Position numbers and translations under genes: made by a program. From Dyadobacter sp. Leaf189 (lineage in GTDB: Bacteria; Bacteroidota; Bacteroidia; Cytophagales; Spirosomataceae), in contig NZ_LMPS01000007.1 of NCBI RefSeq assembly GCF_001424405.1, positions 248,268 to 312,267 of the forward strand: a DNA stretch of 64,000 nucleotides, read 5' to 3'. Numbering within the stretch: the stretch's first letter is position 1; each line of letters opens with the position of its first letter. Under the pieces are notes generated by a model. It searched no databases. It had not been told where the DNA came from and worked only from the letters and a program-made list of their open reading frames with translations. Below are positions 1 to 8,792 of the stretch, one piece after another.

Positions 1-350
1 TTGACGAGTTCCTAGCTAAAAAGCAGTTTCCGGTATCAGAACGTACAGCAGACAACCTCGTTATTATTAGAACAAATACTGTTACTGGGGACACGCTTGG
101 ACCTGGTAAGTCAGTAAGTGTAAAGTACGTTGGCAAGATGTTGAACGAAAAAGAGTTCGACAAAAACACCATTCCGATTACGACAGGAACAAATGGTACA
201 ATTCCAGGTTTTGACAGGGCGATACGCAAACTGCGCAAAACTGAGAAGGCAATCATTATTTTCCCTTCTGCATTAGGCTACAAAGAGCGTGGATCGGGTT
301 CAATTCCGCCTTATACACCAATTATGTTTGAAGTTGAGGTATTGCCTTGA
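1..350 (+). CDS. FKBP-type peptidyl-prolyl isomerase, C-terminal part (5' truncated)
   Basis: The reading frame is open from the window edge (first full codon at base 3) to TGA at 348-350, so only the last ~116 residues are present. The end of the protein has FKBP features: VKYVGKMLNEKEFD (the usual V.Y.G.L..G..FD strand), then IPGFDRAIRKLRKTEKA, then a PSALGYKERGSGSIPP loop and a closing FEVEVL strand. FKBP domains catalyse cis-trans isomerisation of prolyl bonds and in Bacteroidota are often secreted or lipid-anchored; the N-terminus that would show this lies outside the window. The hydrophobic pocket positions are only partly conserved, so catalytic activity is inferred from the family. 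Confidence 0.8.
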   Translation, partial: DEFLAKKQFPVSERTADNLVIIRTNTVTGDTLGPGKSVSVKYVGKMLNEKEFDKNTIPITTGTNGTIPGFDRAIRKLRKTEKAIIIFPSALGYKERGSGSIPPYTPIMFEVEVLP

Positions 351-370
351 TCATTGCTGAAAGCATATTG

Positions 371-403
371 AAAGAGCTGCCGGAGACTTCCGGCAGCTCT
401 TTT
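371..403. terminator. Bidirectional intrinsic terminator
   Basis: A perfect 14-bp inverted repeat (371-384 with 389-402) closes on a GACT tetraloop. The arm is flanked by A's on one side and T's on the other, so it can end transcription from the FKBP gene (plus) and from the aminotransferase gene (minus), whose stop codon overlaps the right arm. Confidence 0.85.
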
Positions 404-1532
404 ACATTCCGGCAAGTGTGAGAACGCTTTCACATATCTCACCAATATTATCTTCATTCAAGGCCGAGCCAGAGGGGAAGCAAATTCCATTTGTGAAAAC
501 ATACACTGCCACATTGCCGCCAAAATACTGTGCGTCTTTGTACAAAGGCTGTAAATGCATTGGCTTCCAGACTTGTCTGGCTTCAATTCCATTACCAGCC
601 AAATGCAACCTGATCTGATCTACTGCCAGCTTTGACTTTTCTGGATCAAACAGGAAAGTGGAAAGCCAGCGGTTTGAGAACATACCTGCTTTTTCCTCTT
701 GCAATGAGAGCCCTGGGATAGTTTCAAACGCATTCAAATAGCATTTAAAGTTCCTGCGTCGCTGCGCGACTCGCTCGTTCAATATTTCCAGCTGACCGAG
801 CCCGATCGCCGCACAGATATTGCTCATCCGATAGTTATAGCCCAATTCCGAGTGCTGGAAGTAAGGTGCCGGATCTTTGGCCTGACTTGCCAGAAATCTG
901 GCTTTCCGCGCATCCATTTCATAGTATGTAAACAATGCGCCTCCTGCAGAAGTTGTAATGATCTTGTTCCCGTTAAAAGAAGCAACTCCCATTTGCCCGA
1001 ATGTACCCAGATGCTGTCCCTGGTAAGTAGAGCCCATTGCTTCTGCGGCATCTTCAATCAAAACAATACCGTACTTATCACATATCTCTGTTACTTCTTT
1101 CAGCTGACATGGCATTCCATAAAGATGCACGCAAATCAATGCTTTGGGCTTTTTACCCGATTTCAATAGTTGCGTAACAGCTTGTTCAAGCGCATCGGGA
1201 CAGATATTCCAGGTTTGTGGTTCGCTGTCAATAAAAACCGGCGTAGCGCCTAAGTAGAGAATGGGGTTAGCCGAGGCAGCAAACGTAAGCGATTGGCAGA
1301 GTACAATATCTCCCTTCTTAACACCAGAAATAACAAGAGCCAAATGGAGCGCGGCTGTACCTGAAGAGAGCGCGACAGCATGCTTACTGCCTGTGTAAGC
1401 ACAAAGTCCTGATTCGAAATGATCTAAATGTGGGCCTGCTGACGCAATCCAGTTGCTTTCAAATGCATCCTGAATGTACTGCAATTCCTTCCCTCCAAGG
1501 TGCGGAGGCGATAGCCAGATTTTGTAATCCAT
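402..1532 (-). CDS. DegT/DnrJ/EryC1/StrS sugar aminotransferase (PglE-like)
   Basis: 376 aa, the usual length for PLP-dependent nucleotide-sugar aminotransferases of this family. Visible motifs: SSGTAALHLAL near residue 56 (phosphate-binding region), IEDAAEAMGS with Asp161 (pyridine-nitrogen ligand), and SFNGNKIITT with the PLP Lys190. These enzymes transfer an amino group from glutamate to a 4-keto sugar on a UDP or TDP carrier. The next two genes upstream on the same strand encode a PglD-like acetyltransferase and a PglC-like phosphosugar transferase, so the probable role is the 4-amination step of a bacillosamine-type diacetamido sugar (compare PglE of Campylobacter). Starts with ATG 9 bp after the stop of the acetyltransferase gene. 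The exact sugar cannot be read from sequence. Confidence 0.88.
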   Translation of the reverse strand: MDYKIWLSPPHLGGKELQYIQDAFESNWIASAGPHLDHFESGLCAYTGSKHAVALSSGTAALHLALVISGVKKGDIVLCQSLTFAASANPILYLGATPVFIDSEPQTWNICPDALEQAVTQLLKSGKKPKALICVHLYGMPCQLKEVTEICDKYGIVLIEDAAEAMGSTYQGQHLGTFGQMGVASFNGNKIITTSAGGALFTYYEMDARKARFLASQAKDPAPYFQHSELGYNYRMSNICAAIGLGQLEILNERVAQRRRNFKCYLNAFETIPGLSLQEEKAGMFSNRWLSTFLFDPEKSKLAVDQIRLHLAGNGIEARQVWKPMHLQPLYKDAQYFGGNVAVYVFTNGICFPSGSALNEDNIGEICESVLTLAGM

Positions 1533-1541
1533 TTGTGTGTG

Positions 1542-2129
1542 TTAATAAGTCAGTTTTCTTGCCGGGTTGCCTGCAACAGTTGTGCTATCCGGCACATTCC
1601 TGGTTACAACGCTGCCGGCTCCTATAATGCAGTTTTTGCCGATTGAAATTCCGGGTAAAACAATGCAGCCCGCGCCCAGCAACGTATTTTCTCCAACCCG
1701 TACATTCCCGCAAAGCGTAGCTCGTGGCGCAACATGTACGAAGTCACTGAGCCGACATTCATGCTCGATGATAGCACCTGTATTCACAATAACGTGTTTG
1801 CCGACCTGCGCTTCCGTCTGGATAATAGCCCGGTGAAAAACCATTGAACCTGCACCAAGGTTTGCATCAGCACCTACCAATGCAGATTTGTGAATCAACT
1901 TTCCAAATTGATGCTGTACGTTCTCAGCGACTGCGCGTCTTGCGTAATTATTGCCGATTGCAACAAGAAGCAGGCTTTCAGGAAAGATTTCAGGATCATA
2001 TAATGTGACCTGATGATAGTGGAAAACCGATGAAAACTGATCGTCAAAAACAGCTTTGACCTGAAATCCCTGCTCCAAAAGCATCTGATATACGACCTTC
2101 GCGTGGCCGCCAGCACCGTATAGCAGCAT
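1542..2129 (-). CDS. PglD-like sugar O/N-acetyltransferase (left-handed beta-helix)
   Basis: 195 aa. The N-terminus has the Rossmann-like GAGGHAKVVYQML motif that binds the UDP-sugar in PglD/NeuD enzymes. From about residue 80 hexapeptide repeats form a left-handed beta-helix ending in VAGNPARKLTY. IIEHECRLSDFVHVAP carries His123-Glu124, matching the catalytic His-Glu of PglD. The enzyme would move an acetyl group from acetyl-CoA to the amino group made by the neighbouring aminotransferase. It starts one base after the stop of the sugar transferase gene, so the trio is almost certainly one transcript. A NeuD-type O-acetyltransferase is the main alternative, but the neighbours favour PglD. Confidence 0.87.
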   Translation of the reverse strand: MLLYGAGGHAKVVYQMLLEQGFQVKAVFDDQFSSVFHYHQVTLYDPEIFPESLLLVAIGNNYARRAVAENVQHQFGKLIHKSALVGADANLGAGSMVFHRAIIQTEAQVGKHVIVNTGAIIEHECRLSDFVHVAPRATLCGNVRVGENTLLGAGCIVLPGISIGKNCIIGAGSVVTRNVPDSTTVAGNPARKLTY

Positions 2130-2130
2130 A

Positions 2131-2694
2131 TCAGTTTCCTTTAAATTCTTCCACAGAAATTTCCGCTAAATCAACCTGCTTTCGATTGAGCATCTTTGAA
2201 AATGTCTGCCAGAGAATTTGCAAGTCCAGCTTAAAGGAAACGTTTTCAGTATACCAGACGTCGTACTGAAACTTCTCATGCCAGCTGATTGCATTGCGCC
2301 CATTCACCTGCGCCATTCCTGTGATACCTGGCAATACAGCGTGTCGCCGGTTTTGAAATGAATTATAAAGCGGAAGATAATGCGCCAATAGCGGCCGCGG
2401 ACCGACGATGCTCATTTTGCCGCGAAGCACATTCCAGAGCTGCGGGATTTCGTCAATGGAAGCTTTTCTGAGTACGAGACCAATGCGGGTAGGAACTCCG
2501 TCACGCATGGTGCGGAATTTTATCAATGTAAAAAGCTTTCCATTCAGCCCTGGCCTTTGCTGGAAGAACAGGGGTTTGCCGCGCGAGTCCATGCTGACAA
2601 TGAACAGTATCCAAACAAAAAGCGGCCACAGGAGTAAAATCCCTGTCGCCGCTATGGTGATATCTAAAATTCTTTTTCCTGATTTTTGATACAT
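2131..2694 (-). CDS. Initiating phosphoglycosyl transferase (PglC/WcaJ-type bacterial sugar transferase)
   Basis: 187 aa, the short PglC-like form with one N-terminal membrane segment (about residues 10-33) and no long multi-helix N-terminus. Motifs in order: KRILDI, FFQQRPGLNGK, LIKFRTM, SIDEIPQLWNVLRGKMS with the catalytic Asp81-Glu82 pair, VGPRPLL and PGITGMAQVNGRN. The family transfers a sugar phosphate from a UDP-sugar to undecaprenyl phosphate at the inner membrane, the first step of glycan assembly. Together with the two genes downstream it forms a pglC-D-E-like set. It begins 11 bp after the stop of the dehydrogenase gene on the same strand, so read-through from that gene is likely. 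Confidence 0.9.
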   Translation of the reverse strand: MYQKSGKRILDITIAATGILLLWPLFVWILFIVSMDSRGKPLFFQQRPGLNGKLFTLIKFRTMRDGVPTRIGLVLRKASIDEIPQLWNVLRGKMSIVGPRPLLAHYLPLYNSFQNRRHAVLPGITGMAQVNGRNAISWHEKFQYDVWYTENVSFKLDLQILWQTFSKMLNRKQVDLAEISVEEFKGN

Positions 2695-2705
2695 GTAATC
2701 AAACG

Positions 2706-5114
2706 CTAAAACAGTTCCGGATAGATCTCGGGCTCTGCTTCGCGCATGATTTGATAAACAGTTTCAAATATATCGTCCATATTAGGTTTGGAAAAATAGT
2801 CACCGTCGGACCCGTAAGGCGGGCGGTGGTCTTTGGCAGAAATCGTAACTGGCGCTGAATCCAGCCATCGGTACGCATTCTGTTTTTCTAAAACCTGCTG
2901 CATCATGTAACCTGACGCGCTACCTGGCAAATCCTCGTCAGCGAAGATCACCCTGTTCGTTTTTTTAATGGATTCTACAATGCTGCTGTTTATATCAAAC
3001 GGTAAAAGTGTCTGTACGTCAATTACTTCAACTTCAATACCTACACTTTGCAATTGAGAAGCGGCCTCCATTACTATACGACACATTGAGCCGTAGGTCA
3101 CAACGGTAATATCCCTTCCTTCCTTTAAAATTTCGGGTTGCCCCAGCGGAATGCAGATTTCGCCGATATTATCAGGTAAAATTTCTTTTTGGCGATAAGA
3201 ATTAAGTGGTTCGACGATTAATCCCGGATCGTCACCGCGCAATAATGTATTGTAAAAACCCGCTGCCTGTACAAAATTCCTTGGCACAATCACGTGCAAA
3301 CCGCGCAAGCTGCTGAGCATAGTGCCCATTGGCGAGCCCGAATGCCAGATACCTTCCAGTCTGTGGCCTCTCGTTCTGATGATCAGCGGCGCTTTCTGGC
3401 CACCGGCAGTGCGGTAACGCAATGAAGCGAGGTCGTCGGTTAATGTAGCGAGTGCGTAGTAGATGTAGTCAAAATACTGGATTTCAACAATCGGCCGCAA
3501 GCCGCGCATCGCCATTCCTATTCCCTGGCCGATGATCGTCGTTTCGCGGATACCTGTGTCTGTTATACGTAACGCGCCGAATTTTTCCTGCAAGCCTGCA
3601 AATCCCTGGTTTACGTCACCGATCATCCCGATATCTTCTCCCAGTGCAACTACCTTTTCATTTTTCTCGAAAGTTGCATTGAAAAAGGTACGTATCACCT
3701 CGCGCCCGTCCACCACCGGACTGTCTTCCGAAAACGCCGGTGCTACCGGTTGTACATGTAAAGGAGATTCCGAAGTTTCACTGTAAAGGTGCGTATTGAA
3801 CCGCGCCTGATTTTCCTGAATGCTGTTTTTCAGGGAATCTTTCAGCGCCGTTTTAAAAGGATTATCTTCTTTTCCGATGATCCGGAGCACTTTTCGGACG
3901 CTGGCGATCATATCCCGGCGCACAGGCAGGTAAGTGCGCGACAGCTCGTTGACCACATTGCTGAGCTCCGTAGTAAACCGGCTCTCGCGTCCTGCATTCT
4001 GGATCAGCTGAATGGTTTCCAGGTATTCTTTATCCAGATCTTTCCGGTAAGCCTGCCACGCTTTATTCCGTGACTGAGAAGCTGTCTCTTTTGCCTCGGC
4101 TTCAATCTGTTCCAGTTCTTCGTCTGTTGCGTAGCCGTTTTTGAGGATCCAATCGCGGAAACGCAGGTTGCAGTCGCGTTCGTTTTCCCAATGCAGCCTT
4201 TGCTTGGACTTATACCGCTCGTGAGAGCCAGAAGTAGAGTGGCCTTGTGGCTGGGTCAGTTCAGTAACATGTACCAAAACCGGCACGTGCTCGGTCCGGC
4301 AGATATTCGCGGCTTTCTCGTAGGTTTCAATCAAAGCCGGGTAATCCCAGCCATTTACGGTCAGTATTTCGATTCCTGGCTCATCTTCATTCCGCTGTAA
4401 ACCTGCCAGTGCTTTGGAAATACTGCCTTTTGTAGTCTGATATTCAATCGGTACAGAAATTCCGTAACCATCATCCCACACAGAAGTGAGCAATGGAACT
4501 TGCAGTACTCCGGCCGCATTCATGGCTTCCCAGAACATGCCCTGAGAAGTAGAAGCATCGCCAATAGTTGCGTACGCGATTTCATTTCCCTGCCGTGAGA
4601 ACCTGGTCAGGTTATGCAGCTGCTTATTCGATTTAAATAATTTGGAAGCGTAAGCAAGGCCCACAGCGCGAGGCATTTGTCCGGCCGTGGAAGAAATATC
4701 ACAAACAGAATTGTAGAGCTTTGTCTGGTCGAGCCACTGCCCGTTTTCATCCAGCCAGCGTGTTGAAAAGTGGCCGTTCATCGACCTTCCACCTGTATTA
4801 GGTTCGTGTTCGAGGTCTGCGTGCGCGTACATTTGCGCAAAAAATTGCTGCCAGGTCAGGTTACCTACTGCTGCTTCGATCGTCTGGTCCCTGTAATAGC
4901 CGGACCTGAAATCGCCTGGCCTGAAAGTGCGCGCGAGCGCGATCTGGGCTACCTCTTTACCGTCTCCGAAAATGCCAAATTTAGACCGCCCGCCCATAGT
5001 ATCCTTTCTGCCCAGCAAACTTACCTGGCGACTCTCACATGCAAGACGGTAGTCACTGATAATGTTTTCTTTACTTAAAATACCGGCACCAGTCAAACTA
5101 TCATTTTGAAGCAT
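2706..5114 (-). CDS. 2-oxoacid dehydrogenase E1, fused alpha and beta subunits
   Basis: One polypeptide of about 802 aa carries both halves of a heterotetrameric-type E1. The alpha half has the ThDP region GDASTSQGMFWEAMNAAGV followed by WDDGYGISVPIE. The beta half starts near residue 470 with VALGEDIGMIGDVNQGF and ends with the transketolase C-terminal domain (TVVTYGSM..., VIDVQTLLPFD, DEDLPGSASG). The enzyme decarboxylates a 2-oxoacid and passes the acyl group to the lipoyl arm of E2; a branched-chain or pyruvate-like substrate cannot be told apart here. No E2 or E3 gene is adjacent. A longer frame begins at TTG 5213, but ATG 5114 fits the usual N-terminus (the protein then begins MLQNDSLTG) and leaves room for a promoter before the divergent gene at 5318. 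Confidence 0.85.
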   Translation of the reverse strand: MLQNDSLTGAGILSKENIISDYRLACESRQVSLLGRKDTMGGRSKFGIFGDGKEVAQIALARTFRPGDFRSGYYRDQTIEAAVGNLTWQQFFAQMYAHADLEHEPNTGGRSMNGHFSTRWLDENGQWLDQTKLYNSVCDISSTAGQMPRAVGLAYASKLFKSNKQLHNLTRFSRQGNEIAYATIGDASTSQGMFWEAMNAAGVLQVPLLTSVWDDGYGISVPIEYQTTKGSISKALAGLQRNEDEPGIEILTVNGWDYPALIETYEKAANICRTEHVPVLVHVTELTQPQGHSTSGSHERYKSKQRLHWENERDCNLRFRDWILKNGYATDEELEQIEAEAKETASQSRNKAWQAYRKDLDKEYLETIQLIQNAGRESRFTTELSNVVNELSRTYLPVRRDMIASVRKVLRIIGKEDNPFKTALKDSLKNSIQENQARFNTHLYSETSESPLHVQPVAPAFSEDSPVVDGREVIRTFFNATFEKNEKVVALGEDIGMIGDVNQGFAGLQEKFGALRITDTGIRETTIIGQGIGMAMRGLRPIVEIQYFDYIYYALATLTDDLASLRYRTAGGQKAPLIIRTRGHRLEGIWHSGSPMGTMLSSLRGLHVIVPRNFVQAAGFYNTLLRGDDPGLIVEPLNSYRQKEILPDNIGEICIPLGQPEILKEGRDITVVTYGSMCRIVMEAASQLQSVGIEVEVIDVQTLLPFDINSSIVESIKKTNRVIFADEDLPGSASGYMMQQVLEKQNAYRWLDSAPVTISAKDHRPPYGSDGDYFSKPNMDDIFETVYQIMREAEPEIYPELF

Positions 5115-5317
5115 AAGCAAAATTTTCGGGTATGAATCCGTAGTTAAATTACGTTTTTTTGAATGCAAGCCAAAATTATGTGTCAAAATAATAATCGCCT
5201 CAGGCACGATCAATCAATGCCTTCTGTTAATATTGGTTAACGATTATTAAATTTAATTTTTAAACATTAATCTTGTTTGCTAAATAGTTTTTCACCACTT
5301 AATGTATAGTCAAAGTT

Positions 5318-5716
5318 ATGAAAGTATTTTTTTCAGCGCTGGTTCTATTGGTAGGCCTAAGTACCGTTAGTTTTGCTCAGAAAGGTGTTTTGAAATTCAA
5401 AGAGGAAACGCACAAGTTTGGTAAAGTACCTCAGGGAACACCAGTTACGCACGAGTTCGTCTTTACAAACACGGGCAGTGATCCGGTGGTTCTATCCAAT
5501 GTGACTGTGTCTTGCGGATGTACTACTCCGGTTTGGTCAAAAGAGCCGGTACTACCAGGAAAAACAGGATCTGTAAAAGCTACCTTTAATGCAGCAGCAG
5601 CTGGTCCTTTCAATAAGCCTGTTACTGTTTTCAGTAACACAGAAGGTGGTTCAATTACTTTATACCTGAATGGTGAAGTTGTTCCGAAATCGGCAGCTAA
5701 ACCTTCTTCCAAGTAA
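5318..5716 (+). CDS. Secreted DUF1573 domain protein
   Basis: 132 aa. A cleavable signal peptide covers roughly residues 1-20 (MKVFFSALVLLVGLSTVSFA, then Q). The rest is a single DUF1573 immunoglobulin-like domain: FKEETHKFGKVPQGTPVTH, EFVFTNTGSDPVVLSNV and VSCGCTTPVW. This family is abundant in Bacteroidota and periplasmic or surface-exposed; no biochemical role is established. It stands alone between divergent and convergent neighbours and has its own terminator, so it is monocistronic. Confidence 0.85.
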   Translation: MKVFFSALVLLVGLSTVSFAQKGVLKFKEETHKFGKVPQGTPVTHEFVFTNTGSDPVVLSNVTVSCGCTTPVWSKEPVLPGKTGSVKATFNAAAAGPFNKPVTVFSNTEGGSITLYLNGEVVPKSAAKPSSK

Positions 5717-5738
5717 TCAGGCCAGAAGATCTTTTGGA

Positions 5739-5765
5739 GGGCTGCCTTTCAGGCGGCCCTTTTTT
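5739..5765 (+). terminator. Intrinsic terminator of the DUF1573 gene
   Basis: An 8-bp G/C-rich stem (5739-5746 with 5752-5759, one T-G wobble), a 5-base loop and a run of six T's at 5760-5765, 23 bp after the stop codon. Confidence 0.85.
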
Positions 5766-5804
5766 GTGCCCAATGCAAACTTCAAAGGGAAGCCAAATTG
5801 CCAA

Positions 5805-8717
5805 TTAGTAAGCTGATCTGTCGTAGAATGAGCGGCGGCGGGTCACTTTCAAATCCTGCAGAATAGCTGATTTCACTTTCAATGTGAAGCTGTAATTGCT
5901 CATACGCGCCGCGCTACCGGCAAAGGGGGTCCAGCTGAAACTCATATCCCAGCAATGCAAATCCCTGTAAAGCGTAAGTTGTGTAATAGTGGGGGAGAAT
6001 GCGACAAAGTCAAAACCACTGCTCACGCTGACCTTGAAGTTCTTGGACAAGCTCAGGTCGCCCGTCGCTTGTACCGCCTGGATCAGCGTTGCCCGTGATA
6101 AGCCCGGCTTAGTCAGACCAAAGTTATAGTTAAGAGAAAGCGTCCAGGGTACATTAAAATCCACGTATAGCTCCGGATTTTGAGCGATAAATTCGCGCTG
6201 CTCTTCTGTGGCGGTATTAGCAGGATCGGTAGTCGGGCCATTTACTACGGGCTTTTTGGTTTTGTCAGAACCTTTCGGCGCGAAGCTGGTACCTAATGTA
6301 AATCCGAGGTTTTGAAGATTGGCCAAACCTTGCCCCTGCGTAATCGCGTATTTATTCACCTTATATCCAACCTGATTAGTCAGAATGTTCGGATTGGCCT
6401 CGTACGCGTAGGGATCGAGGTTCATATTAAAATTCAGGTTCAGGTTACGCCCGATCCTTGCATTGGCATTGACCGTAATATTGGACAGGTTCAATGAATC
6501 GGCCAGCAGGTTGTAGCTTCCACCCAAACTTAAATTGTCGAGTAAGGACACCTTCTCAAACTGTTGCGCAGCCGTGTCACTCTTTGACTTGAGTTTCATT
6601 TCAAAAGAGTTGTTCAAGCTGAATGAAACGACGCTGCTGGCGCGCCCGTTACCGATGTTCTGCCCGATTCCCCTGAACCTTGAAAGTGAATAGTCTTTTA
6701 TCTCCCCCTCTCTGTCCCGCACATTGATTTTTTGATAAAAACCAAAAGCGTCACCAGTGAAGTCTGGCGTATAAGTGAATGAAAGCGAAGGTATAACTGT
6801 GTGCCGGATCGCTTCCAGGCGCCGCCCCCGGATAAAGAATGTGCCGTAAAAACGGGTGTTAATACCCGCCCCGAAATTATAAGAATACTCAGTGCCAGCC
6901 TGCTTCAGTGTATCTATGCGCACCTTGTTTGTTAGCGTATCGACCGAATAGGCATATTGCTTTGTAAAAACTTCACCTTGCAGCGAAAGGCTCGGTGTTA
7001 CGTTTACAAAACGCAATACCTTGAAGTTGGGCAGCGAAATAGGCAGGCTGTACCGGCCTGTAAACTGCGCATCTTTCAACATATCCGGTAATGTACTCAG
7101 ATTGAAAGGTACCACCTTCGTTACACCTACGCGGGTGGTGTCAACCGTATTGGAGATCTGAAAACCAAGCCGGGCGGAAGAAGTATCAATTGCAGTCAGG
7201 GAGTTCGTCAATGCGTAGTTTCCGCTGAAATCCAGACCCAGGCGGAAGCTCTCGTACCAGCGACCACGCCCACCTTTTAAGGCAAACGGCGCAATTTGGT
7301 TGATACCAAAACTGAAATCGGTGGAAACGTTCGTCTTTCCGTTCTCGCGTCTTTGTGTCTGAGGATTGATCTGACCGAAGTTTTGATTCACACGCAAGCT
7401 GGCCGCCGCTCTCGCATACTGCCCGAAAGTACGGTTATACTGTACCGATGAGCTCGCCACATTGGATGTATATCTTTCTGTATCAAACGCCTGTAATTGG
7501 TTATAGCTGTTACTACTCACATTCACATTCGCAGAGAATTGCGAATTCCCTCTCGGCTTGGGAGAATGCGACCATACCACACTGAAATCGTTTGTTACGC
7601 CCCGACCAAGAAGTCTGTCTATTTCATCACTTGGCTTATTTTTATTAAACCTAAATGAAAAGTTACCGCTGTACTGGTAGCGTTTGATGTATGTGGAAGC
7701 TACGCCCAGCCCCCAGCTTCCGGAAGAATAGATCTGCCCGGTCACAATTGCATTTACATATTCATTGATTGCAAAATAGTAGCCGCCTTCACGAAGGTAA
7801 AATCCGCGCCCGTTCGGCTCTTCGCCGTAAGTAGGGACAATGATCCCGCTTGTACCACTTTCTTTTTTCTTTGGAAACGGGAAAAAACCAAAAGGCAGCG
7901 CAATGGGCAATGGAACGTCGCTGATGACCAGGTTGAATGGCCCTGATATCACCTGCTTTTTGTTTACCATCTTGATTTTCGGCGCATTGATAAAGTAATG
8001 CGGGTGGGTGAGGTTACAGGTGGTGTAAATGGAGTGACGAATGTAAAAGTTACCCTCAGCGTCCTTTTTAACCTTTTCCCCGCGGATATTACCGTCACCT
8101 TCCTGCGTCACAATCCCCTGGATCAGCGCTTTCTGTGATTTGAAGTTGTACCTGATCTCCTTTGTATTGTAAGTCTCGGGCCCATCCTGAAAGATAGGCT
8201 CGCCTGCCATTTTCTTGGCCGTGGAATCGTAGGTGCCTATTGCATATACTTCATTGGTAACCCAGTTGAGCCGGATGTAATTGGCTTTCAGGTTGATCGT
8301 CCCGTAATTTACCTCCGCGCTTCCATACAAATGCACCTGTTTGAGGACCGCATCCATAATGGTGGAATCTACCGCGCTGTATTCAACGGTGTTTTGTAAA
8401 TCGTCAGGATTTGAAATAGTATCGGCAGCAACAGAGTCGGCCTGCGTGGAGTCGGCAAGATTGACGCGCAAAGAATCTGCGGCCGTAACTAGCTGGGACG
8501 TACGAGGCTTACCGGTACCTGAAGAGTCAGTACCGGCTTTTTGTTTATCGGTAAGAAGAGGATCGGTTGATTGCTTTTCAGAAGATGAAACATTCTGCTT
8601 ACTCTGTTTTTTCCCGGACCCCTTGGAGCGTTGCTGCACACAGGCTAAAGTGCTGAACAGGAGAAACGCCGCAACCACTGACGATATAATAATCGCCTTT
8701 CTTTTCAGTTTTAACAA
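5805..8717 (-). CDS. Putative LPS-assembly protein LptD (Bacteroidota type)
   Basis: 970 aa. A signal sequence (residues 1-26, ending STLAC) is followed by a low-complexity Ser/Lys/Asp linker (about 30-105). An OstA/LptA-like domain follows (about 115-270: LYGSAEVNYGTINLKANYIR, EKVKKDAEGNFYIRHS), then a long beta-barrel region rich in alternating hydrophobic strands that ends in Tyr. This is the architecture of LptD, which inserts lipopolysaccharide into the outer leaflet of the outer membrane. The LALPFGFFPFPKKK-like segment after residue 270 is typical of the Bacteroidota form. The start is TTG at 8717; no in-frame ATG lies nearby. A Cys at 26 could suggest a lipoprotein, but the lipobox (T-L-A-C) is poor. 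Divergent from the amidase gene. Confidence 0.82.
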   Translation of the reverse strand: MLKLKRKAIIISSVVAAFLLFSTLACVQQRSKGSGKKQSKQNVSSSEKQSTDPLLTDKQKAGTDSSGTGKPRTSQLVTAADSLRVNLADSTQADSVAADTISNPDDLQNTVEYSAVDSTIMDAVLKQVHLYGSAEVNYGTINLKANYIRLNWVTNEVYAIGTYDSTAKKMAGEPIFQDGPETYNTKEIRYNFKSQKALIQGIVTQEGDGNIRGEKVKKDAEGNFYIRHSIYTTCNLTHPHYFINAPKIKMVNKKQVISGPFNLVISDVPLPIALPFGFFPFPKKKESGTSGIIVPTYGEEPNGRGFYLREGGYYFAINEYVNAIVTGQIYSSGSWGLGVASTYIKRYQYSGNFSFRFNKNKPSDEIDRLLGRGVTNDFSVVWSHSPKPRGNSQFSANVNVSSNSYNQLQAFDTERYTSNVASSSVQYNRTFGQYARAAASLRVNQNFGQINPQTQRRENGKTNVSTDFSFGINQIAPFALKGGRGRWYESFRLGLDFSGNYALTNSLTAIDTSSARLGFQISNTVDTTRVGVTKVVPFNLSTLPDMLKDAQFTGRYSLPISLPNFKVLRFVNVTPSLSLQGEVFTKQYAYSVDTLTNKVRIDTLKQAGTEYSYNFGAGINTRFYGTFFIRGRRLEAIRHTVIPSLSFTYTPDFTGDAFGFYQKINVRDREGEIKDYSLSRFRGIGQNIGNGRASSVVSFSLNNSFEMKLKSKSDTAAQQFEKVSLLDNLSLGGSYNLLADSLNLSNITVNANARIGRNLNLNFNMNLDPYAYEANPNILTNQVGYKVNKYAITQGQGLANLQNLGFTLGTSFAPKGSDKTKKPVVNGPTTDPANTATEEQREFIAQNPELYVDFNVPWTLSLNYNFGLTKPGLSRATLIQAVQATGDLSLSKNFKVSVSSGFDFVAFSPTITQLTLYRDLHCWDMSFSWTPFAGSAARMSNYSFTLKVKSAILQDLKVTRRRSFYDRSAY

Positions 8718-8723
8718 ATAGAG

Positions 8724-8731
8724 TATTTTTG
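8724..8731 (+). promoter_or_regulatory. Probable -7 promoter element for the amidase gene
   Basis: TATTTTTG fits the Bacteroidota -7 consensus TAnnTTTG and lies about 62 bp before the amidase ATG. No clear -33 TTTG is visible about 20 bp upstream, so this rests on the -7 element and location. Confidence 0.45.
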
Positions 8732-8792
8732 CATAACGATTTTCAAAATTAGCAGAGAAACCTCGAACGAGTAACGCCCCAATTAAAAAATA

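Noticed and set aside
5115..5213. 33-codon N-terminal extension of the fused E1 from TTG 5213
   Set aside because: The extra residues do not resemble the family N-terminus and would run into the promoter region of the divergent gene.
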